A model generated the notes under the pieces. It did no database searches, was not told where the DNA came from, and was given only the letters and a program-made list of their open reading frames with translations. A program made the translations under genes and the position numbers. Below, piece after piece: positions 1-11,532 of a stretch of DNA of 64,000 nucleotides. Every line of letters starts with the position of its first letter. Within the stretch, counting starts at the first letter, position 1. Source of the stretch: Isoetes taiwanensis (Eukaryota; Streptophyta; Lycopodiopsida; Isoetales; Isoetaceae); the NCBI GenBank assembly GCA_021234155.1, contig JAJEKV010000060.1, forward strand, positions 6,098,323 through 6,162,322. Reading direction: 5' to 3'.

Positions 1-1908
1 TGATCACCACGAGCACTTGCTTCATATTTATATGCAACAATAATATTCAATAATATTATATGTCTTTGTGTTATTTAATATGATCTCAATTTATTCTTTC
101 ATGAACTCCATAGTTATTGCACTTTTGCTTTTTTAGTTGCATTTGCAAAAATTACTATCCATACCTAAATACGAAATTAGGTTCAGCCAACTACACTATG
201 GTAGGACCTATTGTGATAGAGTTTAGTTGATGAATAGATTGCTTATGTTCACAATTGAAAAGCATATCTACCACTTTAGGTACCCTATCTACTTTGTGCT
301 TCTATAGTGTACTGAGTCCGCTCTAAAAACCTTATTCTCACTATTTTCACTAGAGCCTCTAATTAAAAAATAAAAAAAATAAAAAAATATCAAGCGGGAG
401 GAGTTATATCCCGCTAACTAGACTAGGAGTTAACTAAGACCTTGAAAGATAACTAGCAAGAGGGGCGGCTTGGGGCAAAAGGTTGTGGAAGTTAAAGATG
501 TGGAAAGCGATGAAAGGGAAAACCTGAGGGGAACATGGGGGGAAAATATAGAAGAAAGAAAAGTGAAACACACGTATGTAGCACATAGATAAAAAAGAGG
601 CTGATGCTTTTATGTAAGCATAGACTAAGCGAGTCAACTAACTAATGATGGTAAGAAATATAATGTAGTTAATTATAGTTTTAAGTTTGGAAAAATTATA
701 TTACCTGCCTAAATGTCTAAAGATCAAAACACTACAAGATTTTGAAAAGATTTGCTATGAAGATCATGTGTAAAGTGGGCATTGACATGCCCATATTCCT
801 AGCATGGCGAGCTAAATGATAAAGCTAAATGAATCAAGTATAGGGTGCAAAATTGGAAGAGTACATAGTGCCTTAGCAATGCTGGTTTAAATCAAGACAA
901 AAAACTTATTCACATACACATCCTTAACCAACATGTTGATGTGATGGTATTTTCTATAAAGCTTTTAGATGATGTATCATCAGTTATAGAAGAAATGTTG
1001 TGATAATAGCTCCGCATTATTTTTACCCTTGTAAGAAATATTACAAAAAAGTTGCAAATAGAACATTATCTAATTTAATAATTTCATTGTGGCATTTCTG
1101 TCCAAGATTTGAGTTGCTATATGTTCGACAAGTACTCATCAAGGAAGTCCAATCCATAATAGTGTGATGGACCATAGTTTGAAGTGAATTTTTGGCCTCA
1201 TGCCAAAATCCTACAGGACCAAGACAAGAAGATCGGCAACGCATGAAAAATATCGATCTTCTGGAATGATACCATTATCTCTCATATCGACATAAAGTAA
1301 TAGTGGCCTTCATCAATAATGGTCAATAATGATTTGGAAGCGGCGGCGGTTGTGGATCTTTCAGGGGATTCAGCAGCCTGCAGCCTCTCTGATTCCTCGA
1401 CTCAGGTACAAGCTATTTCAAAGCTTTCTGATGTTCCCGGGAGTAGTAGAGCGGAAGTTTGCCATTTGGCGGGACTTCTTGGGTGTTCTAGATGGTGATG
1501 GTCGATTTGTACAGCAGTAGAGTTGCAGTTTTTCTGTGAGTTTGTTGTGGATTGTCGAGGTATCGCTATCTCTTTGGGGCAGTTCTCCTTCCTCCTCACT
1601 TGCTTTGTAACATTACCATTCTTTTAATATATTGATGACACAGTTCTTCAAAAAAAAAAAAAAATTAATGGTGACCTGGGCAGCATTGCCTTTATTATTG
1701 CTTTGATGGTTTGTCTTGTCACATAATACAATGTATAATAAACCTCCTTGAGGAAAAATCCTTGAGGGCTAAAATTGACCACCTTGATTTTTGTTGGATT
1801 TAGCAAGCAATCTTCACTTAAGATATGAACAACAATAAAAATTGTCCCTTGATTATAATAATTACACATCCCATTTATGTTCAAACCTTTCATCTTTGTT
1901 AACAAGAC
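1..1908 (+). repeat. Left arm of long inverted repeat (downstream flank of an Ole e 1-like gene copy)
   Basis: This stretch matches the reverse complement of 33793-35698 almost base for base. In the right arm the same sequence lies directly downstream of exon 2 of an Ole e 1-like gene on the minus strand. The first bases of the window (TGATCACCACGAGCACTTG) also follow the stop codon of the partial copy at 16653. So the window appears to begin just past the stop codon of a further gene copy on the plus strand, lying outside the window. A diverged version of the first 450 bases follows the intact copy (39662-40100). The arm contains no host gene, only an L1-like tail at 1329-1664. Confidence 0.9.
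1329..1664 (+). mobile_element. 3' end of an L1-like LINE (fragment) with poly(A)
   Basis: A short open frame (1329-1520) begins IWKRRRLWIFQG, like the end of plant L1 second ORFs, which carry a WxxWKxRNxxxF-type motif. It is followed by about 130 bases of untranslated sequence and a run of about 15 A at 1650-1664. Similar tails occur at 44370-44750 (plus) and 18068-18945 (minus). The same fragment is present in the right arm of the inverted repeat, ending in the T run at 34040-34053, so it was inserted before the arms were duplicated. Seen: the open frame and poly(A). Family assignment is an inference from composition. Confidence 0.55.
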
Positions 1909-2361
1909 ATACATGGCAGAAGCTTGTAGCAGCTAAGCCACCACAAAAGAAAATTAGAAAAAAAAAAAAAATTGCCTAGAATAAACAAGAATTATTATTT
2001 AGAATGCAGTGGCAGCCTGATAAATGAGAAAAATAATTGTAATTTCACTTGCTCACTGCGCATTAATGCCAAAAGATTTTACATCTTCATAAAATACAGC
2101 ATAAATAATTTTCTTCCGAGGAACATGGAATGGGTTAGAAGCAACATCAACTTCAGCAACTTTGAATAACCTCAAAAGATGCCAAACATTTTGGTTAATG
2201 AAAATGGCTAACATTATAACAATACTCAAGACTCCCCCTTCCCCCTTCCCCCTTCTCGGCTGGTCAAAACCGGCGCACTATGAGTTTTTGATGCTTCAAA
2301 TCATAAATTAAAGCGGAGTCAAAAATCATAAATTAAAGCGCCTTTTTGCAAAGTCTGCCAT
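1909..2361. other. Non-coding spacer between inverted-repeat arm and gypsy element
   Basis: No gene is seen. The last 65 bases (2296-2361) hold a short sequence containing ATAAATTAAAGCGGAGTC and GCGCCTTTTTGCAAAGTC that is repeated on the far side of the gypsy element (15533-15590), so the element was inserted into a repeat array. A short C-rich tandem, CTTCCCC x3, lies near 2235-2253. Confidence 0.6.
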
Positions 2362-3929
2362 TGTGACGTTCCAAAGACAAAGATATAACGGTCCCGGGGC
2401 GATATCGCGACCGCCTCACACACGCATACACGCCACTCCCGACCGACGTGTACGCGTAGCGGATAGCCAGTGTAAGTAGCCCTAGGGGGCAACTTACTAG
2501 GAGTGTTCATATATTATTAATGTGCACATGTGCACATTAATGAGGGCACACCTTTCCATGTTGGCATATTTTGCCACCTAGCCACTAAAGGCAAGTGGGG
2601 CCTTTCCAATTATCCCACATGCCAAATTGGGTAATTGGAAACCCTAGCCTAAACCCCCATGTCTATTTAGGGTAGGAAAACCCTAGCTTGCTAGTTTTCG
2701 CCCTTAGGGTTTTAGAGCTCGTTTTTGGCTGCCCCAGAGCCAAAACCGCCTCCCGTGACGCCCAAGCCGAATTATGCCCATCGGTTTCCTCAATTCGATC
2801 ATCAGCAGGATGGTTGAACTCAGTCGAGGAGCCACTCAAGGATCAGTATTTGGTCAATTTAATAGCTTAAACCGCCTTCTAATCATAGAATCGTGAGGGT
2901 TAGACTATTAAATTGCCCATAGCAGCCTATCTAGATCTTAGATCTCGACACTAACTAAAGAACCTAACTCTATGATTAGATCTAGTTCTTTAGCTCTTTC
3001 CGTGATGTATTTGGGTGATGTATTTCTGTGGACTCCTTGTATTGGGAAGGGGGGTAGAGGCCCTAAAGCTTGTAGTTGATGCTCCTAGAGTAGCCTCTCT
3101 AGCACACCTGTAGATTCGCCTGTGTACAAGAGCCACACCGGGTTGTGGGTGGAGGGGCCGACCGGCTAAGAAGGAGGTTCATGTTCTCGACTCCTAAACG
3201 ATCCCCCCGGTGTGTAAAGCCTACCGGGATCATTGTGACTAGGTCTAATGGCTTACCACCGAAAGGGTAAGGCATGGGCTCTCGACACCCGTGGAAGTGG
3301 TGTACACTTTCCAAATGGGTTCAAAATAATACGGGCAAAGGCCCTCTAGTCACCTTGAGTCAAAGATGTAGATCTCTCGAGGGAGTGATCCCTACCGCCC
3401 CATCGGAACCGGGAGGATGAGACCCGTGAATAGCCCCTTTGGCTATGCATCCCGCTGGCTACATCAGTCCCAACACTTTTCAGCCTACTCGCAAAGTGTG
3501 CAATGGGAGGGGCGGATGGAGTGGACAACCCTATGCCATGTTCTTATGCCCCCAATTCCATTGCCATGAATTTCGGCCAAGACTCATCTCCGGAGACCCA
3601 AGCCGCCGGCCACCCTTGAGTCCGAGCCTTGGGTAGGATCCCCTATGTGATGTGCTGATCTTTGTCCATGCAGATATGAGGAGGACCATCCTTCGAGATG
3701 GTCGCAGGATGTTGATATATGTGCTACTGACATGTATGTTTACGCTTCCGCAGCTAGGTAGGCCCTGAGGGAGACGGGGTAGAATGACACCTTCACTCTC
3801 CCCAATCGGGACTGGACTCAAGGGTGCGCTGATATGTGGAGGGCCCTCAGACGCGATGGAGCTGGTGTGGGGAAGAACTCCTGTTTGTATACCTGGTGAG
3901 TGCACCGTGATACTGAGTAGGGGACGCCA
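2362..3929 (+). repeat. Left LTR of gypsy element
   Basis: It begins TGTGACGTTCC and ends GGGGACGCCA. It matches 13970-15527 along its length. It contains a perfect 26-base palindrome at 2516-2541 in the presumed U3. Differences from the right LTR are mostly small indels in C/G-rich words (for example near 2745-2800, 3400-3480 and 3590-3610). The open frames here on both strands, including a 149-codon one at 3531-3980 minus, have no recognisable protein similarity and are not called as genes. Confidence 0.92.
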
Positions 3930-3931
3930 CA

Positions 3932-3946
3932 AATGGTATCGTAGCA
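3932..3946 (+). promoter_or_regulatory. Primer-binding site (initiator Met tRNA type)
   Basis: AATGGTATCGTAGCAA follows the left LTR by two or three bases. Its first eight informative bases match the TGGTATCA found in plant elements primed by initiator methionine tRNA; the rest diverges (GTAGC where AGAGC is usual). Confidence 0.7.
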
Positions 3947-5870
3947 ATGTTCTTGGAGACCAAGAGCAAAGCACCACCATGTTCCCAAGAGTACTAACTT
4001 GATAGGATCCTCAAGCCTCGAAAAGTGGGAAAAATTTTTCTCACCTTTGTAGTTATGCTAAGCTAGTAACAATTAAGTGAATTGGAATTTAACAAGATTA
4101 AAAAGAACGAGCCAAAATTTTCCAAGTGAGGAGATCTCACAGCTCGCGCCTCGTCGCAAAACTAACTTTTTGTTTTGAAGCGAGGCGCAAGCTGTGAGAC
4201 ATCGAGTCAAGAACACCAAAACATGATGAATTTGAGAAAACTAAGGTGGTAAGGCTAATTCTAAGGTAGGAATTAGTTAGAATAGCATGTTTTGATTACC
4301 TAAAAACCCTAGAGATGTATGAGATCATCCGCATTTCGGGTCGCAAAAACTAAACATTAGTATTGGAACGAGGCGCAAGCTGTGAGACCAATGGGTAGAA
4401 AAAGTCTGAAATAAGTATAAGTTTTAGATAAATTGGTGCCTTAGCATGTTAAACAGAGCAACTTGAGTTTTGACCTAAAATTCCCCAAGCTATAAATAGA
4501 TGTAGAACCCCCATTTTTTTTCGCCCAAGCCCTAGAAATCCGCTCTTCCCAACTTAGGCGATCTTTCTACGCTTTTATCCGATTGACGATCCGAAAAACA
4601 TGGCCCCAACCAAACAGATCAAGAAGGAAGCGCCGCCTGTGCGAAAACCACCCAATGCCCACCGAGGCAGATCATTCGGAAGATGCTTCGTGGAGAGGCT
4701 CGCAAGAGGGGGGGTCGCCTCACGGACGAAGAGGAAGACACCTCCGATTTGATCGATGTCTTCAACCAAAGAGTGGAGGAGGACGAGGCCACATCACCAA
4801 CTCCATGGACTAAGAGACGAGGGAGGTGTACTGGCTGAAATAGAGCGGGAGATCCAGCAGCAGAACAAGGTACTATCTCGTGACGCGACTCCACGGAAAT
4901 CCTCGAAAGCAGATGAGCAGTGATGTGTCCGGAGCCACGGAGGTAGCGACCTTAGAAGGTTCATCAGAAGTACGAAAGGCCGCGTAAGAGAAGGGAAGAC
5001 AAAAAGAGGAAAAGGAAGGAGGAGGAACAAAAGGCAAAGAAGAAAAGAAGAAAAAGCGAAAGGGAAGTTCGTGGGTCGGGCGAAGGGAGAACAAAGGACC
5101 GCCCGCCAAGGAAGAGGCCGAACCCCAACATTATTATCAAGGAGCGGCAACCTGACGAACCCCCAAACCCTTCCGACGACTCTTCTGATGAAGACTTCAA
5201 CCCTAACGCTGCAGGTGGGAGCTCTTCCAAGCACCCAGGCGACGAGCAGGAAGTACCCGAGCAAAACGCGCACCGAGCAACCCCACCAAGACCAAGTGCA
5301 GAAGCCCCCTGAATACCCGGCATGGGATAGAAAGAAGCAACCACGACCTGCCCGGGAAGCCTACGTCACCGACAGGGTGAAGATTTATGAGAGGAAGATG
5401 AGAGAGCACGAGGCCTACATGAAGAAATGGGAGGCCTATAACAAATATTATGAAGAAAACAGAAGTTAAGTTCATCGAGGAGGGCTTACCAACGGCAAAG
5501 AAACCCTAAGGCCGCCACCACCGGCCCAAGGTTCCCAAGCCGCCACCCGTGAAGAAAGCGGATAGGAAGGAGGTGGAGAGAAGAGCGTTAAGGGAGATTA
5601 GACACTTCCAAATAAGCAGCTTTCTGCCTCCTAATCCCCGCGCCCCCTCGCTTCGGTTTGGTGCGTGAAGTTATGCAGCCTATAGAACGACTTTAGAGTC
5701 ACGCAGACGAGGGCGCCGGCCGGGTAATGCAAGAGGCGGCTGAGGCAAAGATAGTGCAACATTTTGAAGATTCAACAGCCTGCACTATCCACGCCAAGCG
5801 GGTAACCTTAATGCGACAAGACATGAGTCTTGCGACCCGCATTAAGGGAGAACGCCCTTAGAAACTTTTG
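3947..5870 (+). pseudogene. Leader unit 1 of gypsy element: hairpins, TATA box, gag-like charged ORF
   Basis: The unit has hairpin modules at 4135-4199 and about 4321-4388, a TATA-like TATAAATAGA near 4492-4501, then an ATG at 4600. The reading frame opens MAPTKQIKKEAPP and continues, with frameshifts, as a Lys/Glu/Asp-rich polypeptide (for example EEEDTSDLIDVFNQRVEEDE around 4725-4785). It ends in a helical stretch at 5355-5468 (KIYERKMREHEAYMKKWEA). Composition resembles gag N-terminal coiled coils, but no family is recognised. AT-rich sequence with TGTAAATAATT near 5870-5900 could terminate a transcript. Whether this is a second gag from a nested element or an accessory ORF is not resolved. 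Confidence 0.5.
4135..4199. repeat. Hairpin module H1 in gypsy leader
   Basis: A 19-base stem, TCTCACAGCTCGCGCCTCG at 4135-4153, pairs with CGAGGCGCAAGCTGTGAGA at 4181-4199 with one mismatch and a 27-base loop. Related modules occur at about 4321-4388 (right arm kept, left arm decayed), 6003-6075 and 6205-6273. Confidence 0.85.
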
Positions 5871-8200
5871 TTGTAAATAATTAAAAATTTTGTAATATAG
5901 AGCAATTTTGTGTACCTTGATGACATAAACTTGAGTAATTAGAGCAAATTAATAAGTTTTAGCTTTTATTTCAAAGGAAATAGGACATTTGGGGAGCCGA
6001 GAGACATGATGTCTCACATTTCTACCGTCATAAAACAAAAAGTTAGGATTGAAGCGAGGCTAAGCCGTGGAGACCTCTATGCTTTGACCAAAACAGCTCC
6101 AAATTGACCAAATAAGGGGTCGATTCTGCCTAATTTGATGAGCCCATCACCCTTACACCATTAGTTTACCCAAGTTGGACATCTTTGATTAAAATGGGAC
6201 TGATGTCTCACAGCTCGCACCTACCGCCAAGAAAACAAAAGTTAGGATTGAAGCGAGGCGCAAGCTGTGGAGACCTCTTACCAATTCTTCACCAGGACTT
6301 GTCAAAGTCACCTTCAACCTACTGCATAGCATCTTTTAGGTAACCTAGCCTTGTTCAAGCATCTCCTATAGTCCTCAAACTCCTATTTTGACCTCAGATA
6401 AGTTAGAATTACCCAATCCTAGGAAATTTTCAAGTCATCCAAAAATTAGGGTTTCCCCTTTTCTATAAATAGACCCGTCCACTTCTCACATAGCACCCTA
6501 CAAATCTGCTCCTGCCCTTCTAGCCGATTTCCTAACTCCCTGAGGCGCTCTTGCAACCATTTGTTACCTTCTTCTGCAATTAATCAATGGCAACTTCTGA
6601 TTTCCAGAGATGGTACAGCCGCTCATGCTGCTGAGGCCGACGTCGACCAAATCTTCCAGATTTTCAGGAAGGAGGTAGACGTCCAAGCAACCTTGCACGC
6701 GACCCCAAATTTTATAGTAGAGTCTTGATCGAAGTTCCAAGCTAGGGTAGAACCCGGGCCAGTGCAACTCCTCCTTGTGTAGGATATTTTGTTCCTAGAC
6801 AGGTCAGGTCCCTCAGTAGCATTAGACGATGTCCCTAACATCGCCAAATACCTCACAAACAAAGCGCAACCGCACACCGGAGCCAATGGTCCTAACTGTC
6901 CAACGACCAAGTACTTCTTTTTCAACACCGCCTGGCAATCTTTCTCACCCACCGCGTCGAGAACATCGTGGGGAAACCTCTATTCCCCCATGGACGGGAT
7001 CCATTAGCCGTAGTCAGAAGGAACAACGGCTCCTCACACAAGCATCTAACAGGAGCGTGAAGGGAAGGAAGAAGACTTCCTGGATGAACAGGAACTGAGG
7101 AGGAGGAAGACGATGTTGAGCTCGACCCAAACAGAGGAGCAGCGGGCCAAGCAAGCGGAGTGGCAAGACTTCAAAGAAGCCGGCAGACTCTCGTGAGTCG
7201 CTACACCCCTGGGTTAGGCATCACAAGCCTAGCCCCCATTATAATCGAAGGTGAGGAGTTTCTACTCTAAGCCGACATTCAAAACCTCCCCGGAGTGCGT
7301 GGAAAGGAGTACCGACCTGAAGAGTTGCTGCACCAACTCCGGCGAACGGACTTGGACGACTTCATCGTCCGAGGAGAGTCTGACTTTTCCCTCCAAGTAA
7401 GGGAAGCCGACACTTACACGGAGAGTTTACCTCCGACATCCAAGCCTACAGAACATCGCGTATCATGGAGGCGCATAAGGCCGAGAACAAGCTACCGACG
7501 GAGGAAGAGTTCCTTGCTCTCCAGAACGATGGGGATCCGCTTATGCGACCTCAAACATCCTAACGGAAAGCTCATCCGCAGCACCTCCCTGATAGGACAA
7601 AAGCGACCGTCACCTCGGAGGGCTTCAAAGAAATGGGAGACTCTGAGAGCTCACCACGGTAGAGGTTGATGATTTGGAAGCGTCCACCGAGCTGGATACC
7701 AGTAGCCGGGACCCATCTCGCAACGACGTCATTACGCTTATTACCCGCCATTGCTGATGGATGGAAGAATAGCGTTATCCACCGCAAGTTCACCCCCAGG
7801 CGAGGAAGGAGTATCGCTGTCGATTGCACTCAGATTCGCCGCATGCACGGCTACCCCTTAACACCGGTATGCAATCCCGGTGAAAGAGCGTAGCACTGAC
7901 GCCGTCGACTTCGCCATACCTTCTTACAAAGCGGCAGCAAGACTCACGCCGCTGATGCTTTATACCTCCCACCGCGAGAATAGAAGATTTAGCAAGAGCA
8001 TTACAGGGTGGATCTCCAAAATTAATGTCATAGGAACTTGGGCCATTCAAAGGGGAATGTTCCAAGTGAAAAAGTTCTTGGAGGATAATCCATCTTACCC
8101 CAATCATCAACAAGTGATTAGCAAGAGTTGCAAGTTCTTGTATTAGTGTAATATAAAATATAAATATAACATTCTCTTTGCACTATAAATGTTTTGTTGA
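5871..8200 (+). pseudogene. Leader unit 2 of gypsy element: hairpins, TATA box, unknown ORF
   Basis: Two more copies of the hairpin (6003-6075, 6205-6273) precede a TATAAATAGA box near 6464-6473 and an ATG at 6587 (MATSD...). Frameshifted coding-like stretches then run to a stop near 8146. Readable parts include an acidic segment around 7295-7440 and a 3' part with MFQVKKFLEDNPSYPNHQQ at 8059-8115. No domain is recognised. After the stop comes AT-rich sequence (8148-8190). The layout mirrors unit 1, which suggests duplication or a transduced transcription unit. Frame integrity is poor, so a protein product is uncertain. Confidence 0.45.
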
Positions 8201-8399
8201 TACATTTTGTGTCCCCTCAACCATGCCAACAAACATAAATAATGCAAGAAAGCAAGGAAAACTAACCATGTAGTTATGAACCACTTGTGTATGCAAAATA
8301 GAGGCCCGAGCGCCAGGAGAACGACAAACTCGCTGAACTTACAGAGGAACAGAGCCTCGCCAGCCCACGCCTCGCAAGGAACCCGCGCTTGAAGAGTTT

Positions 8400-9912
8400 G
8401 GACAAATGACTCGTAAGAAGAAATATCGCAAATGAGGACGCACCTCGAACAGATAAAGGCCTTGCTAGCCGCATGCTGTGAGCAGGTTCGGTGGTAACGC
8501 CAACCGCCGCAAGCATCACCTTCTGAGAACAAGTAGAGACAAGAAGAGGAGCAAGAGAGGAAGGTCCCCAGCTCGGACTCCTCCGACTCAAGCTCAGATT
8601 CGGACCCGGACTTCGAGGAAGAAGAAGAGCGTAACCAAGTCCGAAAGCGCGAAAAGGCGGAGGAACCACCCTGAGGGACACAAAAGGGACACAAGAACCT
8701 CCGACTACCGTAAGAAAGTAGACTCGTGCATTGGGAAATGTTTGGAAGGCCAGGAAGCTCGAAAGCAATTCTCGGCGAGAACAGCGTCGCATGGAAGCGA
8801 GGCTTGGCTTGACGAGATGAGCGAATACGCAATGCCTATGGTATGAAGGATAAGGATAAAGGCAGGGTGGCAACAAATAACCCAAGGGAGCAAAGACGCA
8901 TTTGGTGGAAGGGCTATGCCAAGGCTCATGGCTTAAGCAGGGATGCTTGCAGGTTCAAGAAGTTTGCTAAAGCCTTCAAGCGCCATTACGTTCCAAGAGA
9001 GCACAAGTCCAAGATGATGCAAAGAGTTCTACAGTTGCGGCAAGGCAACAAGTCAAGATGAAATACACAGAGGAATTTATGAGGCTAAGGCTGTATGTGC
9101 CAAAGTTAGGTGAGAAGCATGCAGTGGAAAGCTACATTGAAGGTCTGAATGAGGAGATCCGCAAGCTTGTAAGGGCAATAAACCCTAGAACAGTATCGGA
9201 AGCGGAGTCCAAGGCAATAAGCTTGCAAGGGACAGGACCTCAGAATAGCGGGCAGAGGCAACAGTATTACCAAGATAAAGGCAAGGCAGCAGGCAGTTTT
9301 AGCCCGAGGACAGCCAGCCCAGGACCAGCTAGAGCCCCATATAGTGGCAATCAAGGGAAACAGCAGGAGAAGAAGCAGGTGTCCTTCAAAGACAAACAGG
9401 AAGGGTCAAACTACTCCAAAGCAGTGCGATCCTTTCTGCAGGCCATGCCCAAGGAAAAGAGACAGGAGTGCATAGAAAAGCAGCTTTGCTTCAGGTGTTT
9501 CCAGCCAGGCCATAGGACAGCGAACTGCCCATATGTCATGAGTGCAGCGCTAGCAGAGTTGGGAGATTGGGACACTCTGTCTGACGACGACGGCGAGGAG
9601 GCCCGCGACTACATTCAGGGTGAGTGTCATATCTTTGCCGCAATAGATACAGAGCAAGCAGAGAGCCAGTATAAAGTAATTTCCACAGTGGGAAAGGCCA
9701 AGGCCAAGTCATTTATAGTCCTAATAGATTCGGGAAGTAGCCATAACTTTGCATCTCCCAGAATGGTTCAAATGTTGAAGTTGAAACCATTAAAGTCAAA
9801 GCCAAGGCCCGTTGTCTTAGCAAGTGGAGCAAAGAAGGGCGTATCGGCAGTAAAAGAATCAACTTTGACATCGACTTTGCCGGGATTAAGATCCAGATGG
9901 GGGCAGAAGTAA
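8400..9912 (+). pseudogene. gag: Gypsy gag with zinc knuckle, running into aspartic protease
   Basis: A Ser/Asp/Glu-rich N-terminus (about 8545-8670) leads into a retrotransposon gag domain: FKKFAKAFKRHYVPREHKSK at 8957-9016, then a frameshift at about 9055, then KYTEEFMRLRLYVP. The CCHC knuckle CFRCFQPGHRTANCP lies at 9487-9531. The same frame continues into the protease, where LIDSGSSHNF (9721-9750) carries the catalytic DSG. Gag packages the RNA into particles and the protease matures the polyprotein. As read, the N-terminal part is split over at least three frames. Confidence 0.85.
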
Positions 9913-10870
9913 TGGGCATTGGCAAGTACGACTTGATAATAGGTATGGAGTACCTTGGACCAGCAGGGGCCATTATTGATTGTGGAAAGCGGAAGGTGAC
10001 CTTCCCAACACCCGACGGCAAGATCATTGAGATAACAGGTAAAGAAGTTGTCCCCATCATGCAGTGTATGTCTTCTAAACGGCTGTTCAAGTGCATCAAG
10101 AGTGAGCAGGTAGCATACATCTTCAAGCTTGAGATTAGTGAGCCGGAATTGGAAGGAAGCAAAGAAGACAAGATGCTCAGCAAGTTGCCGAGGCAAATAG
10201 CTAAGTTGATCACGAGTTCCACGATCTCTTTCCGTATGAGATCAAGCAGCCCCCTCCTTATAGGGGAGTCGAAAGTGCGAGATAGCACTTTCGAACCGAA
10301 CAAAACCGGCAAGCAAGGCCCCATATAGAATGACAACGCAGAGAGTTGTCTGAGCTAAAGAAGCAGCTAGAGAGCTGCTTCGACCTAGGTTTCATTAGAC
10401 CTAGTGTCTCTCGCCGCTTGGAGCGCCCATTCTTTTGTCAAGAAGAAGGATGGATCTTTGAGGATGTGCATAGACTATAGACAGCTTGAATAAGCACACC
10501 ATTAAGAACAAGTATGCTTCCAAGATCGACGACTTGATGGATCAGCTTCAAGGAGCAAAGATCTTCCCAAAATCGACTTAAGGTCTGCTACCATCGATAC
10601 CGGATAAAGGAGGAGGATATCCACAAGACCGCCGGGACGCAGTATGGGCATTATGAGTTCACAAAGTGATGCCTTTCGGCTTATCAAATGCCCCGCAACG
10701 TTCATGAGGCTCATGAACGATATCTTCAGGGAGTTCCTGGACACCTTTGTGATTGTTTTCTTTGATGACATTTTGGTGTATAGCAGATCCCTTGAAGAGC
10801 ACGTGCAACACTTGAGAAGGGTGCTAGAGAAGTTGAGGAGGCACCGTTGTATGCGCCAAGTTGTCGGGCG
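9897..10870 (+). pseudogene. pol: Gypsy protease C-terminus and reverse transcriptase
   Basis: The frame resumes at 9897 with the end of the protease (IGKYDLIIGMEYL). Reverse transcriptase signatures follow in several frames: ELKKQLESCFDLGFIRPS near 10355-10405, IDDLMDQLQGAKIF near 10525-10565, and the catalytic FFDDILVYS at 10759-10785. The enzyme copies element RNA into DNA. At least four frame changes and internal stops between 10230 and 10640 disrupt it. Confidence 0.85.
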
Positions 10871-11091
10871 CCACCGCCGCAATGTAGAAGGTGGAATACC
10901 TTGGTCATGTGATCTCGGCAGAAGGCATCTCGACCGGACCCCGCCAAGATTGAAGCAAAGGATTCGCGGGTCGGCCACCAAGAATGTGCACGAGGTCGGT
11001 TTTTCTCGCCTAGTTGTGGTACTACAGAAGTTCGTGAAGAACTTTGCTAAGATAGCAGCCCCGCTAATGGCACCGACGAGGGGCGTAGAAG

Positions 11092-11514
11092 GTGAAAGAT
11101 TGGGTAGAGCATTGGCACAAGAAAGCCCAAAAGGGATTTGAATTGTTGAAGGAAGCTTTAACAACAGCCCCAGTCTTAACCCTGCCGGACCCGGAGAAAG
11201 ATAAGCTTGTAGCAACGGATGCGAGTAAGATAGCTACAGGTGCAGTGCTTATGCAAGAAGAGCGTGTGGTAGCGTATGATTCCAGGAAGATGAACGACGC
11301 CGAGACGCGCTACCCAACGCACGATCAGGAATTGCTTGCAGCTTGTCGTATGCGTAAGAATATGGAGGCACTACCTCTTGGGAAGGAAGTTCCAATTGGA
11401 TACCCACCATCGAGCCTCCAATATGTATTCACGCGAACCACACCTCAATCCGAGGCACGGAGATGGATGGAGTTCCTCGAGGAATACGACTTTGATATAG
11501 TCTACAAGCCGTGA
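11092..11514 (+). pseudogene. pol: Gypsy RNase H domain
   Basis: A single open frame of 140 codons. KLVATDASKIATGAVLMQ near 11203-11256 carries a catalytic aspartate, and YPTHDQELLAACR near 11311-11350 matches the conserved region with the catalytic Glu. The typical TDHxSL region is altered, probably by a local frameshift near 11380-11420. It degrades the RNA strand of the RNA-DNA hybrid during replication. Confidence 0.85.
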
Positions 11515-11532
11515 AACTCAATGTGGTAGCAG

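Noticed and set aside
1648-1914. 88-codon frame conserved between the inverted-repeat arms
   Set aside because: Conserved only because the arms are duplicates; it ends in the poly(A)/poly(T) run and has no coding-like composition.
3531-3980. 149-codon minus-strand open frame in the left LTR (and a 141-codon relative in the right LTR)
   Set aside because: It lies in non-coding LTR sequence, matches no family and is reshaped by indels between the two LTRs; a GC-rich chance frame.
4794-5475. Several minus-strand frames with hydrophobic runs resembling membrane proteins
   Set aside because: Mirror images of Lys/Glu-rich plus-strand coding sequence in leader unit 1.
8143-8885. Long minus-strand frames of 229 and 203 codons
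   Set aside because: They are antisense to the charged gag N-terminus on the plus strand, and their Ser/Phe/Leu-rich composition is the reverse image of Glu/Lys/Arg codons.
9713-10336. 207-codon minus-strand frame
   Set aside because: Antisense to gypsy protease with the clear DSG motif on the plus strand.
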